DNA from: Skermanella aerolata KACC 11604
Lineage (GTDB): Bacteria > Pseudomonadota > Alphaproteobacteria > Azospirillales > Azospirillaceae
Direction: 5' to 3'
DNA length: 64,000 nucleotides
NCBI RefSeq assembly: GCF_000936425.1
Contig: NZ_AVFK01000027.1
Location: 49,144-113,143 of the forward strand
Part shown: piece by piece, positions 25,338 to 34,957 of the stretch
How positions within the stretch are numbered: position 1 is the first letter of the stretch
Layout: the number at the start of each line of letters is the position of its first letter
Notes under the pieces: generated by a model
Told to the model about the DNA's origin: nothing
What the model saw: only the letters and a program-made list of their open reading frames with translations
Databases searched by the model: none
Translations under genes and position numbers: made by a program

Positions 25338-26249
25338 TCAGCTCGTCGGTTCCTGGGCGATTGCCCCGTAGAGAGCGAGAAGGGCGGTTTGCGGCGGCCG
25401 GTCCGTCCTGTGCGTGACGAAGCTCCAACCGGCGGCGCGGGCCAGTGCCGCCAAGCCGTCGCGATGGGCTTCCAGTCTTTCCATATAGGCCTGCCGGACG
25501 GCTTCGACGCGCGGGATCAGCAGTTCGTCCTCGCCTTCCATCCCCTCGAACTCGACCCGGCCGTCGAACGGCAGGGTCTCCTCGGCGGGGTCGAGGATCT
25601 GCACGAGGTGTCCGCGCAGACCGCGGCCGCTCAGTGCCGCGACGGTCTTGTGGATGTCGGGCAGCGGCGACAGCAGGTCGCCGATCAGCACGACCTGGGC
25701 ATGACGGGGCAGGGGTTCGACGCGCGGCAGGCCGTCCTTCGGCAGGGTGTCTTCCAGTATCCTCATGGCGAGCCGGTTCAGGGTCACCTTGTTTCCCGAT
25801 GGTGGCAAGCCGCTCCCCAGCAGCGCCACCCTTTCGCCGCCCCGGACCAGAAGCACCGCCAGTGCCATGATCAGCAGTTCCGCCCGTTCCTTCTTGGTCG
25901 GCAGTCCCTGGACGGATCGATAGTCCATCGAAGACGACGAATCGTGCCAGAGCCAGACGCTCTGCGCCGCTTCCCACTCGTTCTCGCGGACGAAGACCGG
26001 CTGCGTCTTTCCCGACTGGCGCCAGTCGATCATCGTCGCGCTGTCGCCGATTTCATAACGCCGGTACTGCCAGAAGGTTTCTCCGGTGCCGACGCGGCGC
26101 CGGCCATGGACGCCCTGTGCGACGGTCGCGGCTACCCGTTCCGCCGCGACCAGCAGCGGGGGGAGCCGGGCGGCCAAGGCCTCCGACCGGTGCTGTGCCC
26201 GCAGGGCCGTCGCCGCCAGATCCGGTTTGCCGATGGGGTCGCGCGCCAT
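25338..26249 (-). CDS. DUF58 domain protein, MoxR partner
   Basis: A 303-residue soluble protein with the DUF58 core (TFWQYRRYEIGDSATMIDWRQSGKT near residues 58-83). DUF58 proteins are usually encoded next to MoxR ATPases and contain a vWA-like fold; VWLWHDSSSSMDYRS near 97-111 is the degenerate metal-site region (DxSxS). No membrane segment is seen, unlike longer relatives. It lies 6 nt after moxR and 4 nt before the DUF4159 gene, so it belongs to one operon. It is likely a substrate or adaptor of the ATPase. Confidence 0.9.
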   Translation of the reverse strand: MARDPIGKPDLAATALRAQHRSEALAARLPPLLVAAERVAATVAQGVHGRRRVGTGETFWQYRRYEIGDSATMIDWRQSGKTQPVFVRENEWEAAQSVWLWHDSSSSMDYRSVQGLPTKKERAELLIMALAVLLVRGGERVALLGSGLPPSGNKVTLNRLAMRILEDTLPKDGLPRVEPLPRHAQVVLIGDLLSPLPDIHKTVAALSGRGLRGHLVQILDPAEETLPFDGRVEFEGMEGEDELLIPRVEAVRQAYMERLEAHRDGLAALARAAGWSFVTHRTDRPPQTALLALYGAIAQEPTS

Positions 26250-26255
26250 TCCCGC

Positions 26256-27320
26256 TTACCGCAGCGGTTCGCACAAACGGTCGATCACGTCGTCGAGCGT
26301 GATGCCGTCGGCGCGGGCTGCGAAGTTGAGCGCCATGCGATGCTTGAGCACGGGCTTGGCCAGCGCCAGCACGTCGTCGAGCGAGGGTGACAGCCGCCCG
26401 TCGAGCACGGCGCGGGCGCGGGCCGCCATCATCAGCGCCTGACTGGCGCGCGGTCCGGGGCCCCAGGCGACGTGACTGCGGACTTCCTCCAGCTCAGAAC
26501 TTTCCGGGCGGCCGGACCGGACGAGGCCGAGGATGCCTTCCACCACGCTTTCACCCACGGGGACGCGCCGGATCAGCCGCTGCGCCGCCATCAGGTCGGT
26601 CGGATTCAGCACGGCCACGGCGGGCTCCTCGTCCGTCCCCGTGGTGGCGATCAACATCCGCCGTTCCGCCTCGTATTCCGGGTAGGTCACGTCCACCTGC
26701 ATCAGGAAGCGGTCGAGTTGGGCTTCCGGCAAGGGATACGTCCCTTCCTGTTCGAGCGGGTTCTGGGTCGCCAGCACATGGAAGGGCTGAGGCAGGGGAT
26801 GGTAGTGGCCGGCGACGGAAACGCGGCGTTCCTGCATGGCCTGAAGCAGGGCGGACTGAGTGCGCGGGCTGGCGCGGTTGATCTCGTCCGCCATCAGGAG
26901 CTGGCAAAAGACCGGACCCGGAATGAAGCGGAAGGACCGCCGGCCGTTCTCGGCCTCTTCCAAAACTTCCGAACCGAGGATATCCGCCGGCATTAGGTCA
27001 GGCGTGCACTGGATGCGCTTGTCGTCCATGCCGAGGACGATGCCCAGCGTCTCGACCAGCCGGGTCTTCGCCAGGCCGGGAACGCCGATCAGCAGCACGT
27101 GTCCGCCGGCCAAGAGCGTGATCAGCGTAAGGTCCACGACTTCCTGCTGGCCGAAGATGATCCGGCCGATGCGGTCCCGGACGACCGTAAGGCGGCCGCC
27201 GAGCGTTTCTACCTCGGCCAGCAGTTGGGCCGGATTCTCGCCACCGGGGGACCCTTGGCGCATCGTATCGGTAACGGTCAAATCAGGGATCTCCTGTGGT
27301 TGTACGATACCCGGTAGCAT
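26256..27320 (-). CDS. MoxR-family AAA+ ATPase
   Basis: A 354-residue AAA+ ATPase of the MoxR group. Walker A is GVPGLAKTR (about 79-87), Walker B LLMADEINR (about 137-145), and sensor 1 lies in ATQNPLEQEGTYPLPEAQLD (about 173-192). MoxR proteins act as chaperones with vWA proteins, here probably the DUF58 and downstream membrane proteins. The start is uncertain: ATG 27320 gives the longest form. A TTG at 27281 has AGGAG about 9 nt upstream and gives TVTDTMRQGS..., which may be the true N-terminus. It is the first gene of the minus-strand operon and divergent from the DUF1285 gene. Confidence 0.93.
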   Translation of the reverse strand: MLPGIVQPQEIPDLTVTDTMRQGSPGGENPAQLLAEVETLGGRLTVVRDRIGRIIFGQQEVVDLTLITLLAGGHVLLIGVPGLAKTRLVETLGIVLGMDDKRIQCTPDLMPADILGSEVLEEAENGRRSFRFIPGPVFCQLLMADEINRASPRTQSALLQAMQERRVSVAGHYHPLPQPFHVLATQNPLEQEGTYPLPEAQLDRFLMQVDVTYPEYEAERRMLIATTGTDEEPAVAVLNPTDLMAAQRLIRRVPVGESVVEGILGLVRSGRPESSELEEVRSHVAWGPGPRASQALMMAARARAVLDGRLSPSLDDVLALAKPVLKHRMALNFAARADGITLDDVIDRLCEPLR

Positions 27321-27418
27321 GGCCTGACGTAGGAACTAGTTTATCAGTATGGCGAAAATGCGTACCCGACTGGTCATATTAACAGGAAATTCGCCTGCAC
27401 AACGAGGAAAGCAAGCCC

Positions 27419-27988
27419 ATGCCCAATAGGCCGTCATCATCCGATCCCGTGCCGGAGACGCCCGCCGGCCTGTTCGCGGCCGGCGACCGGCGGCCCGACG
27501 AAGGATATCAGATCCGGATCGACCGGGAAGGCACCTGGTACTACCACGGTTCCCCGATTCGCCGGATGGAGCTGGTGAAGCTGTTCTCGACCGTGCTCCG
27601 GCGCGACGAGGCCGGCGATTACTGGTTGGTTACTCCCGCAGAACGAGGCAGGATACAAGTAGACGAGGTTCCGTTTACCGCGGTCGGACTGACGGTCCGC
27701 GGCGAGGGCGAAGACCAGGAGTTGATTTTCCGCACCAACCTGGATGTCGAAATTTCAGCGGGACCCGATCATCCGATCCGGGTGGAAGAGAGTGATGGAA
27801 CGGGTGAACCGAGGCCCTATATCCTGGTGCGCGACAATCTGGAAGCCCGCATCACCCGGTCGGTCTTCTACGAACTGGTTGAACGGGCGGAAACGCTCGA
27901 AGACGGGGAGGAAGTTCAGGTCGGAATATGGAGCAAGGGCACATTTTTTCCTCTGGGGCGTCCGATGAGTCGCACGACGGTATTTTGA
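27419..27988 (+). CDS. DUF1285 domain protein
   Basis: A 189-residue protein of the DUF1285 family, common in alphaproteobacteria. IRIDREGTWYYHGSPIRRME near residues 31-50 is the family opening, and ITRSVFYELVERA near 148-160 closes the second half. The fold is beta-rich, soluble and without catalytic motif. A good ribosome site (ACGAGGAAAGC) precedes ATG 27419. It overlaps the NUDIX gene and starts the DUF1285-NUDIX-DUF6111-CCA block, divergent from the moxR operon. The function is unknown. Confidence 0.9.
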   Translation: MPNRPSSSDPVPETPAGLFAAGDRRPDEGYQIRIDREGTWYYHGSPIRRMELVKLFSTVLRRDEAGDYWLVTPAERGRIQVDEVPFTAVGLTVRGEGEDQELIFRTNLDVEISAGPDHPIRVEESDGTGEPRPYILVRDNLEARITRSVFYELVERAETLEDGEEVQVGIWSKGTFFPLGRPMSRTTVF

Positions 27989-28617
27989 GCGGGGCATTGA
28001 ACAAGGAACAGATCATCGGCAGGCTGCCGCGCATCGCCGCGACGGCGAACCGGACCCAGCCGGGGCGGACCTTGAAGGTCCGGGGCGATCACGACCTCAA
28101 CCAAGGCATGGGGGCTCCGGCCAAGCTGCGCCATGCCTCCGTGCTGGTCCCGCTGGTCGAGCGGGAAGGTGGGATGACCATCATCTTCACCCAGCGCACG
28201 GCCCATCTGGCCGCCCATGCCGGCCAGATCAGCTTTCCCGGCGGCGGGATGGAACAGGCGGACCGCGACGCCGTGGCCACGGCGTTGCGGGAAACCCAGG
28301 AAGAGATCGGCCTGGAGCCGGAACGGGTCGAAGTGGCCGGCCGTCTCGACACCTATGTCACGCGCACGGGTTTCGAGATCACGCCGGTCGTCGGGTTCAT
28401 CCGGCCCCCTTTCATCCTTAATCCCGACCCCTTCGAGGTGGCCGAAGTCTTCGAGGTCCCGCTGGAGTTCTTCCTGAGGCCAGGGGCGGCCAAGAAGGAG
28501 ACGCGGCAGTTCCAGGGAAACCAGCGCTACTTCTACGTCTTTCCCTACGAAGACAGGTATATCTGGGGCGCTACGGCGGGCATGCTGGTGAACCTAGTCG
28601 ACGTCCTGAACGGCTGA
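27928..28617 (+). CDS. NUDIX hydrolase, CoA pyrophosphatase type
   Basis: A NUDIX hydrolase of up to 229 residues. The NUDIX box starts in GGGMEQADRDAVATALRETQ and continues EEIGL (about 104-130). The preceding UPF0035-like motif (LRHASVLVPLVEREG; QISFPGG) is typical of coenzyme A diphosphatases, which cleave CoA to phosphopantetheine and adenosine bisphosphate. The start is unsettled: ATG 27928 lies 61 nt inside the previous gene, and inner TTG codons near 27985 are possible. The stop overlaps the DUF6111 start by one base. Confidence 0.9.
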   Translation: MEQGHIFSSGASDESHDGILSGALNKEQIIGRLPRIAATANRTQPGRTLKVRGDHDLNQGMGAPAKLRHASVLVPLVEREGGMTIIFTQRTAHLAAHAGQISFPGGGMEQADRDAVATALRETQEEIGLEPERVEVAGRLDTYVTRTGFEITPVVGFIRPPFILNPDPFEVAEVFEVPLEFFLRPGAAKKETRQFQGNQRYFYVFPYEDRYIWGATAGMLVNLVDVLNG

Positions 28618-28937
28618 TGCTGAAGAATCTGCTGACGGTCGTGCTGCCGCTGATGCTGCCGACCCTGATCTACATGGCTTACGCGATGTTCGGCCGCCGC
28701 AAGACGGCGGCACTGGAAGGCGCTCCCGCGAGCTGGTGGACCGGGGCTCCCTGGACATGGCTGGTGACCGGCGGGGTCGTTCTCGCCGCCGCCGTCCTGG
28801 TGACGGTGGCGCTGACCGGCGGCTTCGATACCAGCGGGACCTATCACCCGGCCCGCCTGATCGACGGCCGAGTGATCGAGGGCGAGACGACGCCCTCCGC
28901 GCCCGATCCTGCCTCACCTGCGGTCCCGCGCCCGTGA
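28617..28937 (+). CDS. DUF6111 small membrane protein
   Basis: A 106-residue protein with two membrane segments (about 4-24 and 47-68) and a polar, Pro-rich tail. The phrase GTYHPARLIDGRVIEGE matches the end of the DUF6111 family, found between NUDIX and CCA-transferase genes in many alphaproteobacteria. It is coupled to both neighbours (TGATG upstream, GTGA downstream). The function is unknown. Confidence 0.8.
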   Translation: MLKNLLTVVLPLMLPTLIYMAYAMFGRRKTAALEGAPASWWTGAPWTWLVTGGVVLAAAVLVTVALTGGFDTSGTYHPARLIDGRVIEGETTPSAPDPASPAVPRP

Positions 28938-30133
28938 TCCCGGCCGGCAGCATCGAGCTCCCGCCGTCCATGGCCGCTGCGGAAACGCGACGGGTGTTCG
29001 ATGCCGTCACCGCCGACGGCGCCCAGGCCCGCTTCGTCGGCGGCTGCGTCCGCGATGCGCTGCTCCGCCGCGCGGTCAAGGATATCGACATCGCGACCGA
29101 TGCGGAACCAGAACGGGTCATGCGGCTGCTGGAAGCCGCGCGAATCAGAGCAATTCCGACCGGGATCGCCCACGGTACCGTCACCGCCGTCATCGCTCCG
29201 GCGCATTACGAGATCACGACCCTGCGTCACGACGTCGAAACCTTCGGTCGCCATGCCCGCGTCGCTTTCACCGACGACTGGATGACCGACGCGTCGCGCC
29301 GCGACTTCACGATGAATGCCCTGTTCTGCACCATCGACGGGACCCTCTACGATCCTTTCGGCGGGGTGGAGGACGCTCGCGCCGGCCGGGTCCGGTTCGT
29401 CGGCGATCCCGCCGCCCGGATAACCGAGGATGTGCTCCGGCTGCTTCGGTTCTTCCGCTTCCAGGCCCATTACGGCCTGACGCCGCCGGAACCGGCTGCC
29501 TTGCGAGCCTGCATCGGACTGGCGCCCCAACTGCCCCAGCTGTCCGGCGAGCGCGTCCAGGGCGAGGTGTTCCGCCTGCTGCGCGCTGCCGATCCGGTGC
29601 CTGTGGTGCGCCTGATGCTGGACAACGGCATCCTGGAGCATCTGCTGCCGGAGGCCACGTCGATCGGTCGGCTGGTTTTCGCCGTGGGCGCCGCACCCGG
29701 TCACGACGATCCTGTTTTCCGCCTTGCCGCCCTGCTGGATACGGATCGCGCGGGCGCCTTGAGGGTGGCGGAGAGGCTGCGCCTGTCCAACGCCGATTCC
29801 GATCGGCTTGCCTTGCTGACGGCGCCGCCAGTACAGGTTTCAAGCTTGGACCCAAGGCAACTGCTCTATCGTTTCGGACCCGACACCGCCCGCGACCTCG
29901 TGCTGCTGCACGATCCCGAACGCCGTGCCTTGGCCGCACAGGCGGCGGCCCAGTGGGAAGACCCCCGTTTTCCGCTCCAGGGCCGCGACCTGCTGGAACT
30001 CGGTGTGCCACGCGGCCCTCAAGTCGGCCGGCTCTTGAAGGATCTCGGGCGCTGGTGGGAAGATCGGGACTATCGTCCGACCCGCGAAGACTGCCTGAGC
30101 GAACTCCACGCCCGGCTTGCCGGAGAACCGTAA
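28934..30133 (+). CDS. CCA tRNA nucleotidyltransferase / poly(A) polymerase family
   Basis: A 399-residue class II nucleotidyltransferase. FVGGCVRDALLRR and KDIDIATDAEPERV hold the G-G-x-x-R and D-x-D metal motifs (about residues 34-60). RRDFTMNALF near 121-130 is the next conserved stretch, and a helical tRNA-binding body follows. It adds or repairs the 3' CCA of tRNA; no separate HD domain is seen. The start is GTG 28934 overlapping the DUF6111 stop. The longer open frame upstream lies in that gene and is not used. Confidence 0.9.
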   Translation: MIPAGSIELPPSMAAAETRRVFDAVTADGAQARFVGGCVRDALLRRAVKDIDIATDAEPERVMRLLEAARIRAIPTGIAHGTVTAVIAPAHYEITTLRHDVETFGRHARVAFTDDWMTDASRRDFTMNALFCTIDGTLYDPFGGVEDARAGRVRFVGDPAARITEDVLRLLRFFRFQAHYGLTPPEPAALRACIGLAPQLPQLSGERVQGEVFRLLRAADPVPVVRLMLDNGILEHLLPEATSIGRLVFAVGAAPGHDDPVFRLAALLDTDRAGALRVAERLRLSNADSDRLALLTAPPVQVSSLDPRQLLYRFGPDTARDLVLLHDPERRALAAQAAAQWEDPRFPLQGRDLLELGVPRGPQVGRLLKDLGRWWEDRDYRPTREDCLSELHARLAGEP

Positions 30134-30149
30134 CGGAGGCGACACATCC

Positions 30150-30563
30150 ATGCGCTCCCTGATCGTCACCGCCGTCCTGGCGGTCGTCCTGATCGGCTTC
30201 GTCTTCGGCAACGCCGCCTTTTCCATCAGCGTGCTCGCCGACCGCATAGGCGGGGTGAACGCCTTCAACTACCGCATCGCATCCACGACGGTCGTGATCC
30301 TGCTGGTCGCATGGCTCCATGCCCGCCTGTCTTCCGGCCCCGGCTGGCTGGGCCGCGCGATATTGGCAGGCGTTCTCTGGCTGGGGCTGTCCGTCGCTCT
30401 GGAAGTAACGATAGCCCGCGCGCTGATGGGAGTAAGCTGGCCCAATCTGCTCGCCAATTATGCGATCTGGCGCGGTGAACCGTGGTCCGTCGTCCTGCTG
30501 CTGGAACTGGCGGCACCTGTCTTGTTCGGTTGGCTCAGGAACCGGCGGGGTGCGGCTGGCTGA
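30150..30563 (+). CDS. Small integral membrane protein, unknown function
   Basis: A 137-residue protein with four predicted membrane segments (about 2-22, 42-60, 68-88, 108-128) and short loops. GGAGG about 10 nt before ATG 30150 supports the start. It follows the CCA-transferase gene by 16 nt and is probably in the same operon. No family signature is recognised. It converges with hemF, with 3 nt between the stops. Confidence 0.7.
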   Translation: MRSLIVTAVLAVVLIGFVFGNAAFSISVLADRIGGVNAFNYRIASTTVVILLVAWLHARLSSGPGWLGRAILAGVLWLGLSVALEVTIARALMGVSWPNLLANYAIWRGEPWSVVLLLELAAPVLFGWLRNRRGAAG

Positions 30564-30566
30564 ACC

Positions 30567-31454
30567 TCAGGGCCACTTCACCTCCGGCGGCATCGACATC
30601 AGGATCGCTTCCACGTTCCCTCCGGTCTTCAAGCCGAAGGTCGTTCCACGGTCGTAAAGAAGGTTGAACTCGACGTAGCGGCCGCGCCGCACCAACTGGT
30701 GCTCGCGCTGCTCGGGCGTCCAGGGATCGTTCATGTGGCGGCGGACGATGCGGGTATAGACGTCCAGGAACGCCAGCCCGACATCGCGGGTGAACGCGAA
30801 ATCCGCTTCCCAGTCGCCGCTGTCCAGGTTGTCGTAGAAGATGCCGCCAATGCCGCGCGGCTCGTCCCGGTGCGGCAGGTAGAAGTAGCGGTCGCACCAT
30901 TCCTTGAAGCGCTCGTAATAGTCCGGACCATGGGAGTCGCACGCCGCCTTGAGTGCTGCATGGAAGTCGGCTGCGTCTCTCTCCGCCGGGAACATCGGCG
31001 TCAGGTCGGCGCCGCCGCCGAACCAGCCGAGCGACGTCACGATATGCCGCGTGTTCATATGGACCGCGGGGACGAGCGGCGAGCGCATATGCGCCACCAG
31101 GCTGATGCCGGCCGCCCAGAACCGGCCGTCCTCCGCCGCTCCCGGCATGTTCTTGCGGAACTCGGGACTGAAGAAGCCGTGAACGGTCGAGATGTTGACT
31201 CCGACCTTCTCGAACACGCGGCCTCGCATGATCGACATGACGCCGCCGCCGCCATGACCGCCCTCGGCGTCCGGACGGTTCCATTCCTTGCGCTCGAAAC
31301 GGCCGGCGGGCATGTCGGAGTTGGTGCCGGTCAGTTCGTCCTCGATGCTTTCGAACGCGCCGCAGATGCGGTCGCGCAACTCCGCGAACCAGGCGACCGC
31401 GCGGGCCTTCCGCTGGTCGGTCGAGTGCTCATCGGTCGGAACTGTGCGGTCCAT
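30567..31454 (-). CDS. hemF: Oxygen-dependent coproporphyrinogen III oxidase
   Basis: A 295-residue HemF, which decarboxylates coproporphyrinogen III to protoporphyrinogen IX using O2 in heme synthesis. Signature stretches are clear: [21 protein letters not shown] near 51-71 (flexible loop), [32 protein letters not shown] near 132-153 with conserved His residues, and [18 protein letters not shown] near 258-275. The length is normal. It lies 18 nt downstream of trmL on the same strand and may share its transcript. Confidence 0.96.
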   Translation of the reverse strand: MDRTVPTDEHSTDQRKARAVAWFAELRDRICGAFESIEDELTGTNSDMPAGRFERKEWNRPDAEGGHGGGGVMSIMRGRVFEKVGVNISTVHGFFSPEFRKNMPGAAEDGRFWAAGISLVAHMRSPLVPAVHMNTRHIVTSLGWFGGGADLTPMFPAERDAADFHAALKAACDSHGPDYYERFKEWCDRYFYLPHRDEPRGIGGIFYDNLDSGDWEADFAFTRDVGLAFLDVYTRIVRRHMNDPWTPEQREHQLVRRGRYVEFNLLYDRGTTFGLKTGGNVEAILMSMPPEVKWP

Positions 31455-31472
31455 GGTCGGTCCTTCAAGCGA

Positions 31473-31994
31473 TCAGTCTATTCCAGTATCACCGGACGCC
31501 GCCGGCGGCAACGCCGTTTGGCGCAGCGCCTCGCCCAGCACCATGGCGGCTGCCACCGCCACGTTCAGCGACCGCAGTCCCGGCCTCATCGGTATCCTGA
31601 TCCTGGCGTCGGCGGCATCGGCCACTTCATCCGGAACGCCGGCGCTTTCGCTTCCCATCAGCAACGCGTCGCCCGGCCTGAAGGTGAAATCCAGGTAGGG
31701 GACGGACCCCCGGGTGGTCAGAAGCACGATCCGGCCTATGTTCAACTCAGCGCGGTTCGTTCCGCTTGCGAATCGGTCCCAGGAAATGTGACGTTTCATG
31801 TCGAGATGATCGATGTAATCCATTCCGGCGCGCCTGAGCCGGCGGTCGTCCAGGATGAATCCGCATGGTTCTATGATGTCGAGCGGAACGCCCATGCAGG
31901 CTGCCAGCCGCATCATGGCGCCGGTATTCTGCGGAATGTCGGGCTGGTAAAGCGATAAACGCACGCGCGTAGCGTTGGGGGCGTCAAAAATCAA
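31473..31994 (-). CDS. trmL: tRNA (cytidine(34)-2'-O)-methyltransferase
   Basis: A 173-residue SPOUT-class methyltransferase that methylates the wobble ribose of tRNA-Leu. It has LSLYQPDIPQNTGAMMRLAA (motif 1) near 14-33, LLMGSESAGVPDEV (motif 2) near 111-124, and IPMRPGLRSLNVAVAAAM (motif 3, trefoil knot) near 134-151. The length matches short SPOUT enzymes. It starts a minus-strand pair with hemF and is divergent from petABC, leaving a 259-nt control region in which no clear promoter could be picked out. Confidence 0.94.
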   Translation of the reverse strand: MIFDAPNATRVRLSLYQPDIPQNTGAMMRLAACMGVPLDIIEPCGFILDDRRLRRAGMDYIDHLDMKRHISWDRFASGTNRAELNIGRIVLLTTRGSVPYLDFTFRPGDALLMGSESAGVPDEVADAADARIRIPMRPGLRSLNVAVAAAMVLGEALRQTALPPAASGDTGID

Positions 31995-32253
31995 GGGTCA
32001 TTCTCTCAGCGAAACGACGCAGCCGGCGAAGCGCGACACTATGTCTCCGGAAGTCCGACTTTCCTTGACTGCCCTCGAGAGGTATATCCCTTTCACCACT
32101 GCGGCTGGGATATACCGGCCTATAAGTCGAGGTTTTGGGCTCGAGGTTTTCGGTTAGGTCCGAAGCAGACACAGCCGAAAACTATTGTTAATGTCCGTCC
32201 GGTTTGCAAGCGCATGGCAGTGTGCTTGCCTAGGGCCAAGGAGAGAAAAGCTA

Positions 32254-32823
32254 ATGTCGGATACCACCCATCCGGCCGGTGGCGGCGGTCAGGGAGGCCA
32301 TGAAGGCGAGGGAGCGACCCGTCGCGATTTCCTGTATCTCGCGACCGGTGCCGTTGCGGCAGTCGGAGTTGCGTCGGTAGCATGGCCGTTCATCGACAGC
32401 ATGAACCCGGCGGCCGATACGCTGGCGCTCGCGCAGATCGATGTCGATCTGTCGCCGATCCAGGTCGGTCAGTCGATCACCGTGACATGGCGCGGGAAGC
32501 CGGTCTTCATCCGCCGCCGCACGGAAGAGGAAATCGCCGCCGCCGCTTCCGTCAATCTTGCCGAACTGCGCGATCCCGCACCGGACAGCGCGCGTGTCCA
32601 GCAGCCGCAATGGCTGGTCATGGTCGGCATCTGCACGCATCTGGGCTGCGTTCCGCTCGGTCAGAAATCGACCGATCCCAAGGGTGATTACGGTGGGTGG
32701 TTCTGTCCCTGCCATGGCTCCCACTACGATACGGCGGGCCGTATCCGTCGCGGCCCCGCGCCGCTTAACCTGGCTCTGCCGGAATATGCGTTCCTGACAG
32801 ACACGTCGATTCGCGTCGGTTAG
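32254..32823 (+). CDS. petA: Ubiquinol-cytochrome c reductase Rieske iron-sulfur subunit
   Basis: A 189-residue Rieske protein of the cytochrome bc1 complex. The N-terminus has a twin-arginine motif ([10 protein letters not shown] at 23-24) followed by the single membrane anchor, so export is by Tat. The 2Fe-2S ligands are C127 and H129 in CTHLGC and C151 and H154 in CPCHGS; C132 and C153 form the disulfide. ATG 32254 is chosen because AAGGAG lies about 10 nt upstream and the longer frame lacks a site. It heads petABC and accepts electrons from quinol. Confidence 0.96.
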   Translation: MSDTTHPAGGGGQGGHEGEGATRRDFLYLATGAVAAVGVASVAWPFIDSMNPAADTLALAQIDVDLSPIQVGQSITVTWRGKPVFIRRRTEEEIAAAASVNLAELRDPAPDSARVQQPQWLVMVGICTHLGCVPLGQKSTDPKGDYGGWFCPCHGSHYDTAGRIRRGPAPLNLALPEYAFLTDTSIRVG

Positions 32824-32843
32824 TTGATCAACTGGAGCTGAAC

Positions 32844-34103
32844 ATGGCTGCCCCGCAGTTCAAGAATCCCGTGGTTCGGTGGATCGACTACCGTTTGCCG
32901 ATCTTCACGCAGCTGAACCACGAGTACAACGAATACCCGATGCCGAAGAACTGCAATTATTTGTGGTCCTTCGGCGCCATCGCCATGGTCGTGCTGATCA
33001 CGATGATCGTGTCCGGCATCACCTTGGCGATGAACTACACGCCGCACACCGCCTACGCCTTCAATTCGGTCGAGCGCATCATGCGCGACGTGAACTTCGG
33101 CTGGCTGATCCGGTACATCCACATGAACGGCGCGTCGATGTTCTTCATCGCCGTCTTCATCCACATCTTCCGCGGCCTGTATTTCGGTTCGTACAAGGCC
33201 CCGCGCGAAATCCTGTGGATGCTGGGTGTCGTCATCCTGCTTCTGATGATGGCCACCGCGTTCATGGGGTACGTGCTTCCCTGGGGCCAGATGAGCTTCT
33301 GGGGCGCCACCGTCATCACCAACCTGTTCTCCGCGTTCCCCATCATCGGCGATCACATCGTGACCTGGCTGTGGGGCGGCTTCTCGGTCGACAACCCGAC
33401 GCTGAACCGGTTCTTCGCTCTCCACTACCTGCTGCCGTTCGTGCTGCTGGGCGTCGTCTTCCTGCACGTCGCCGCCGTCCACGTGCACGGCTCGAACAAC
33501 CCGGTCGGCATCGACATCAAGGGTCCGCAGGACAGCCTGCCGTTCCATCCTTACTTCACGATCAAGGATACGTTCGGCCTGGGCGTCTTCATGATCATCT
33601 TCGCCGGCTTCGTGTTCTTCGCGCCGAACTTCATGGGTCATCCGGATAACTACATTCCGGCCAACCCGCTGGTCACTCCGGCGCACATCGTCCCGGAATG
33701 GTACTTCCTGCCGTTCTACGCGATCCTCCGCGCGGTTCCCGACAAGCTCGGCGGCGTCCTTGCCATGTTCGGCGCCATCGCTGTGCTGTTCGTCGTGCCC
33801 TGGCTCGATACCTCCAAGGTCCGCAGCGCCAACTACCGTCCGCTCTACCGGCAGTTCTTCTGGGTCCTGGTCGTCGCCTGCATCCTGCTGGGCTATGCCG
33901 GTTCGCAGCCTGCCGAAGGCATCTGGCTGATCGTCGCTCGCGTCGCGTCGATCTATTACTTCGCTCACTTCCTGATCATCCTGCCGCTGCTCGGCAAGCT
34001 GGAGCGTCCCCGGCCGCTTCCCGCCAGCATCAGCGAACCCGTTCTGAAGGGTGGTGGTCGCCTGGCGACCGCGGCAGCCGCCAAGCCGATGGAGAAGGCC
34101 TAA
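32844..34103 (+). CDS. petB: Cytochrome b subunit of bc1 complex
   Basis: A 419-residue cytochrome b with eight membrane helices. Heme ligands lie in the second and fourth helices ([21 protein letters not shown] near 91-112; [21 protein letters not shown] near 194-214). The Qo-site PEWY motif ([14 protein letters not shown]) is near 285-298. It oxidises quinol at Qo and reduces quinone at Qi. GGAG precedes ATG 32844, and the stop overlaps the petC start by one base. Confidence 0.97.
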   Translation: MAAPQFKNPVVRWIDYRLPIFTQLNHEYNEYPMPKNCNYLWSFGAIAMVVLITMIVSGITLAMNYTPHTAYAFNSVERIMRDVNFGWLIRYIHMNGASMFFIAVFIHIFRGLYFGSYKAPREILWMLGVVILLLMMATAFMGYVLPWGQMSFWGATVITNLFSAFPIIGDHIVTWLWGGFSVDNPTLNRFFALHYLLPFVLLGVVFLHVAAVHVHGSNNPVGIDIKGPQDSLPFHPYFTIKDTFGLGVFMIIFAGFVFFAPNFMGHPDNYIPANPLVTPAHIVPEWYFLPFYAILRAVPDKLGGVLAMFGAIAVLFVVPWLDTSKVRSANYRPLYRQFFWVLVVACILLGYAGSQPAEGIWLIVARVASIYYFAHFLIILPLLGKLERPRPLPASISEPVLKGGGRLATAAAAKPMEKA

Positions 34104-34870
34104 TGCGCTCGTTGAAGAAGGTCATCCTGGCGGCGGCGATAGGCCTGGGACTTACAGGTTCGGCTTTCGCCGCCGGGGAACAGATCGAGCTGCCCAAGCA
34201 GGAGTGGTCGCATAGCGGCATTTTCGGCACCTTCGACCGGGCGTCGCTTCAGCGCGGCTTCCAAGTCTACAAGGAAGTGTGCTCGACCTGCCATGGCATG
34301 AGCCTCGTATCGTACCGCAACCTCACGGCGCTGGGTTTCAACGCGGACGAGGTCAAGGCGATCGCGGCCCAGTACACCGTGATGGGCGGTCCGAACGACG
34401 CTGGCGAGATGGTCGAGCGGCCCGCCATCCCGGCGGACCACTTCAAGGCTCCGTTCCCGAACGAGCAGGCGGCCCGTGCCGCCAACGGCGGCGCCTATCC
34501 GCCCGACCTGTCGCTGATGGCGAAGGCGCGTCCGGGTGGCGAGGACTACATCTACGCGCTGCTGACCGGCTTCGAAGAGCCGCCGGCCGACGTGAAGGTC
34601 CCCGACGGGATGTACTATAACAAGTACTTCCCCGGTCACCTGATCGGTATGCCCGGGATTCTCCAGGACGACAGCGTCACCTACACCGACAACACTCCGG
34701 CCACGCAGGCCCAGTTGGCGCACGACGTTTCCGCCTTCCTGGCGTGGGCGGCGGAACCTCACCTGGAAGCGCGTAAGCAGACCGGTGTGAAGGTCATCCT
34801 GTTCCTCCTCGTCTTCACGGGTATGATGTATGCCGTGAAGCGCAAGGTCTGGGCTGACGCGCACCACTGA
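34103..34870 (+). CDS. petC: Cytochrome c1 subunit of bc1 complex
   Basis: A 255-residue cytochrome c1. A Sec signal peptide ends around AFA-A (residues 21-24). The heme site is CSTCHG (C60, C63, H64), and the likely Met ligand is in GMPGILQDD late in the protein. A C-terminal anchor (VKVILFLLVFTGMMYAVKRK) keeps it in the membrane. It passes electrons from the Rieske protein to soluble cytochrome c. Start ATG 34103 overlaps the petB stop (TAATG). A strong terminator follows at 34896. Confidence 0.96.
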   Translation: MRSLKKVILAAAIGLGLTGSAFAAGEQIELPKQEWSHSGIFGTFDRASLQRGFQVYKEVCSTCHGMSLVSYRNLTALGFNADEVKAIAAQYTVMGGPNDAGEMVERPAIPADHFKAPFPNEQAARAANGGAYPPDLSLMAKARPGGEDYIYALLTGFEEPPADVKVPDGMYYNKYFPGHLIGMPGILQDDSVTYTDNTPATQAQLAHDVSAFLAWAAEPHLEARKQTGVKVILFLLVFTGMMYAVKRKVWADAHH

Positions 34871-34895
34871 CCGCGTCGGGACTGACTGTCCAAGG

Positions 34896-34921
34896 AAAAG
34901 GGCGCCTCCGGGCGCCCTTTT
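34896..34921 (+). terminator. Intrinsic terminator of petABC
   Basis: AAAAGGGCGCC and GGCGCCCTTTT form an 11-bp stem around TCCG, 25 nt after the petC stop and followed by CTGCTTTCT. It has the same build as the terminator at 8476. Confidence 0.92.
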
Positions 34922-34957
34922 CTGCTTTCTGGGGAATCGGTTGCGAAGGGATGACGA

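Noticed and set aside
23634..26390. A 918-codon plus-strand open frame
   Set aside because: It mirrors the DUF4159 and DUF58 genes on the other strand; Arg/Gln/Gly-rich composition is typical of a shadow frame.
33053..33346. Open frames antisense to petB
   Set aside because: They overlap strongly conserved cytochrome b codons and have no start signals.
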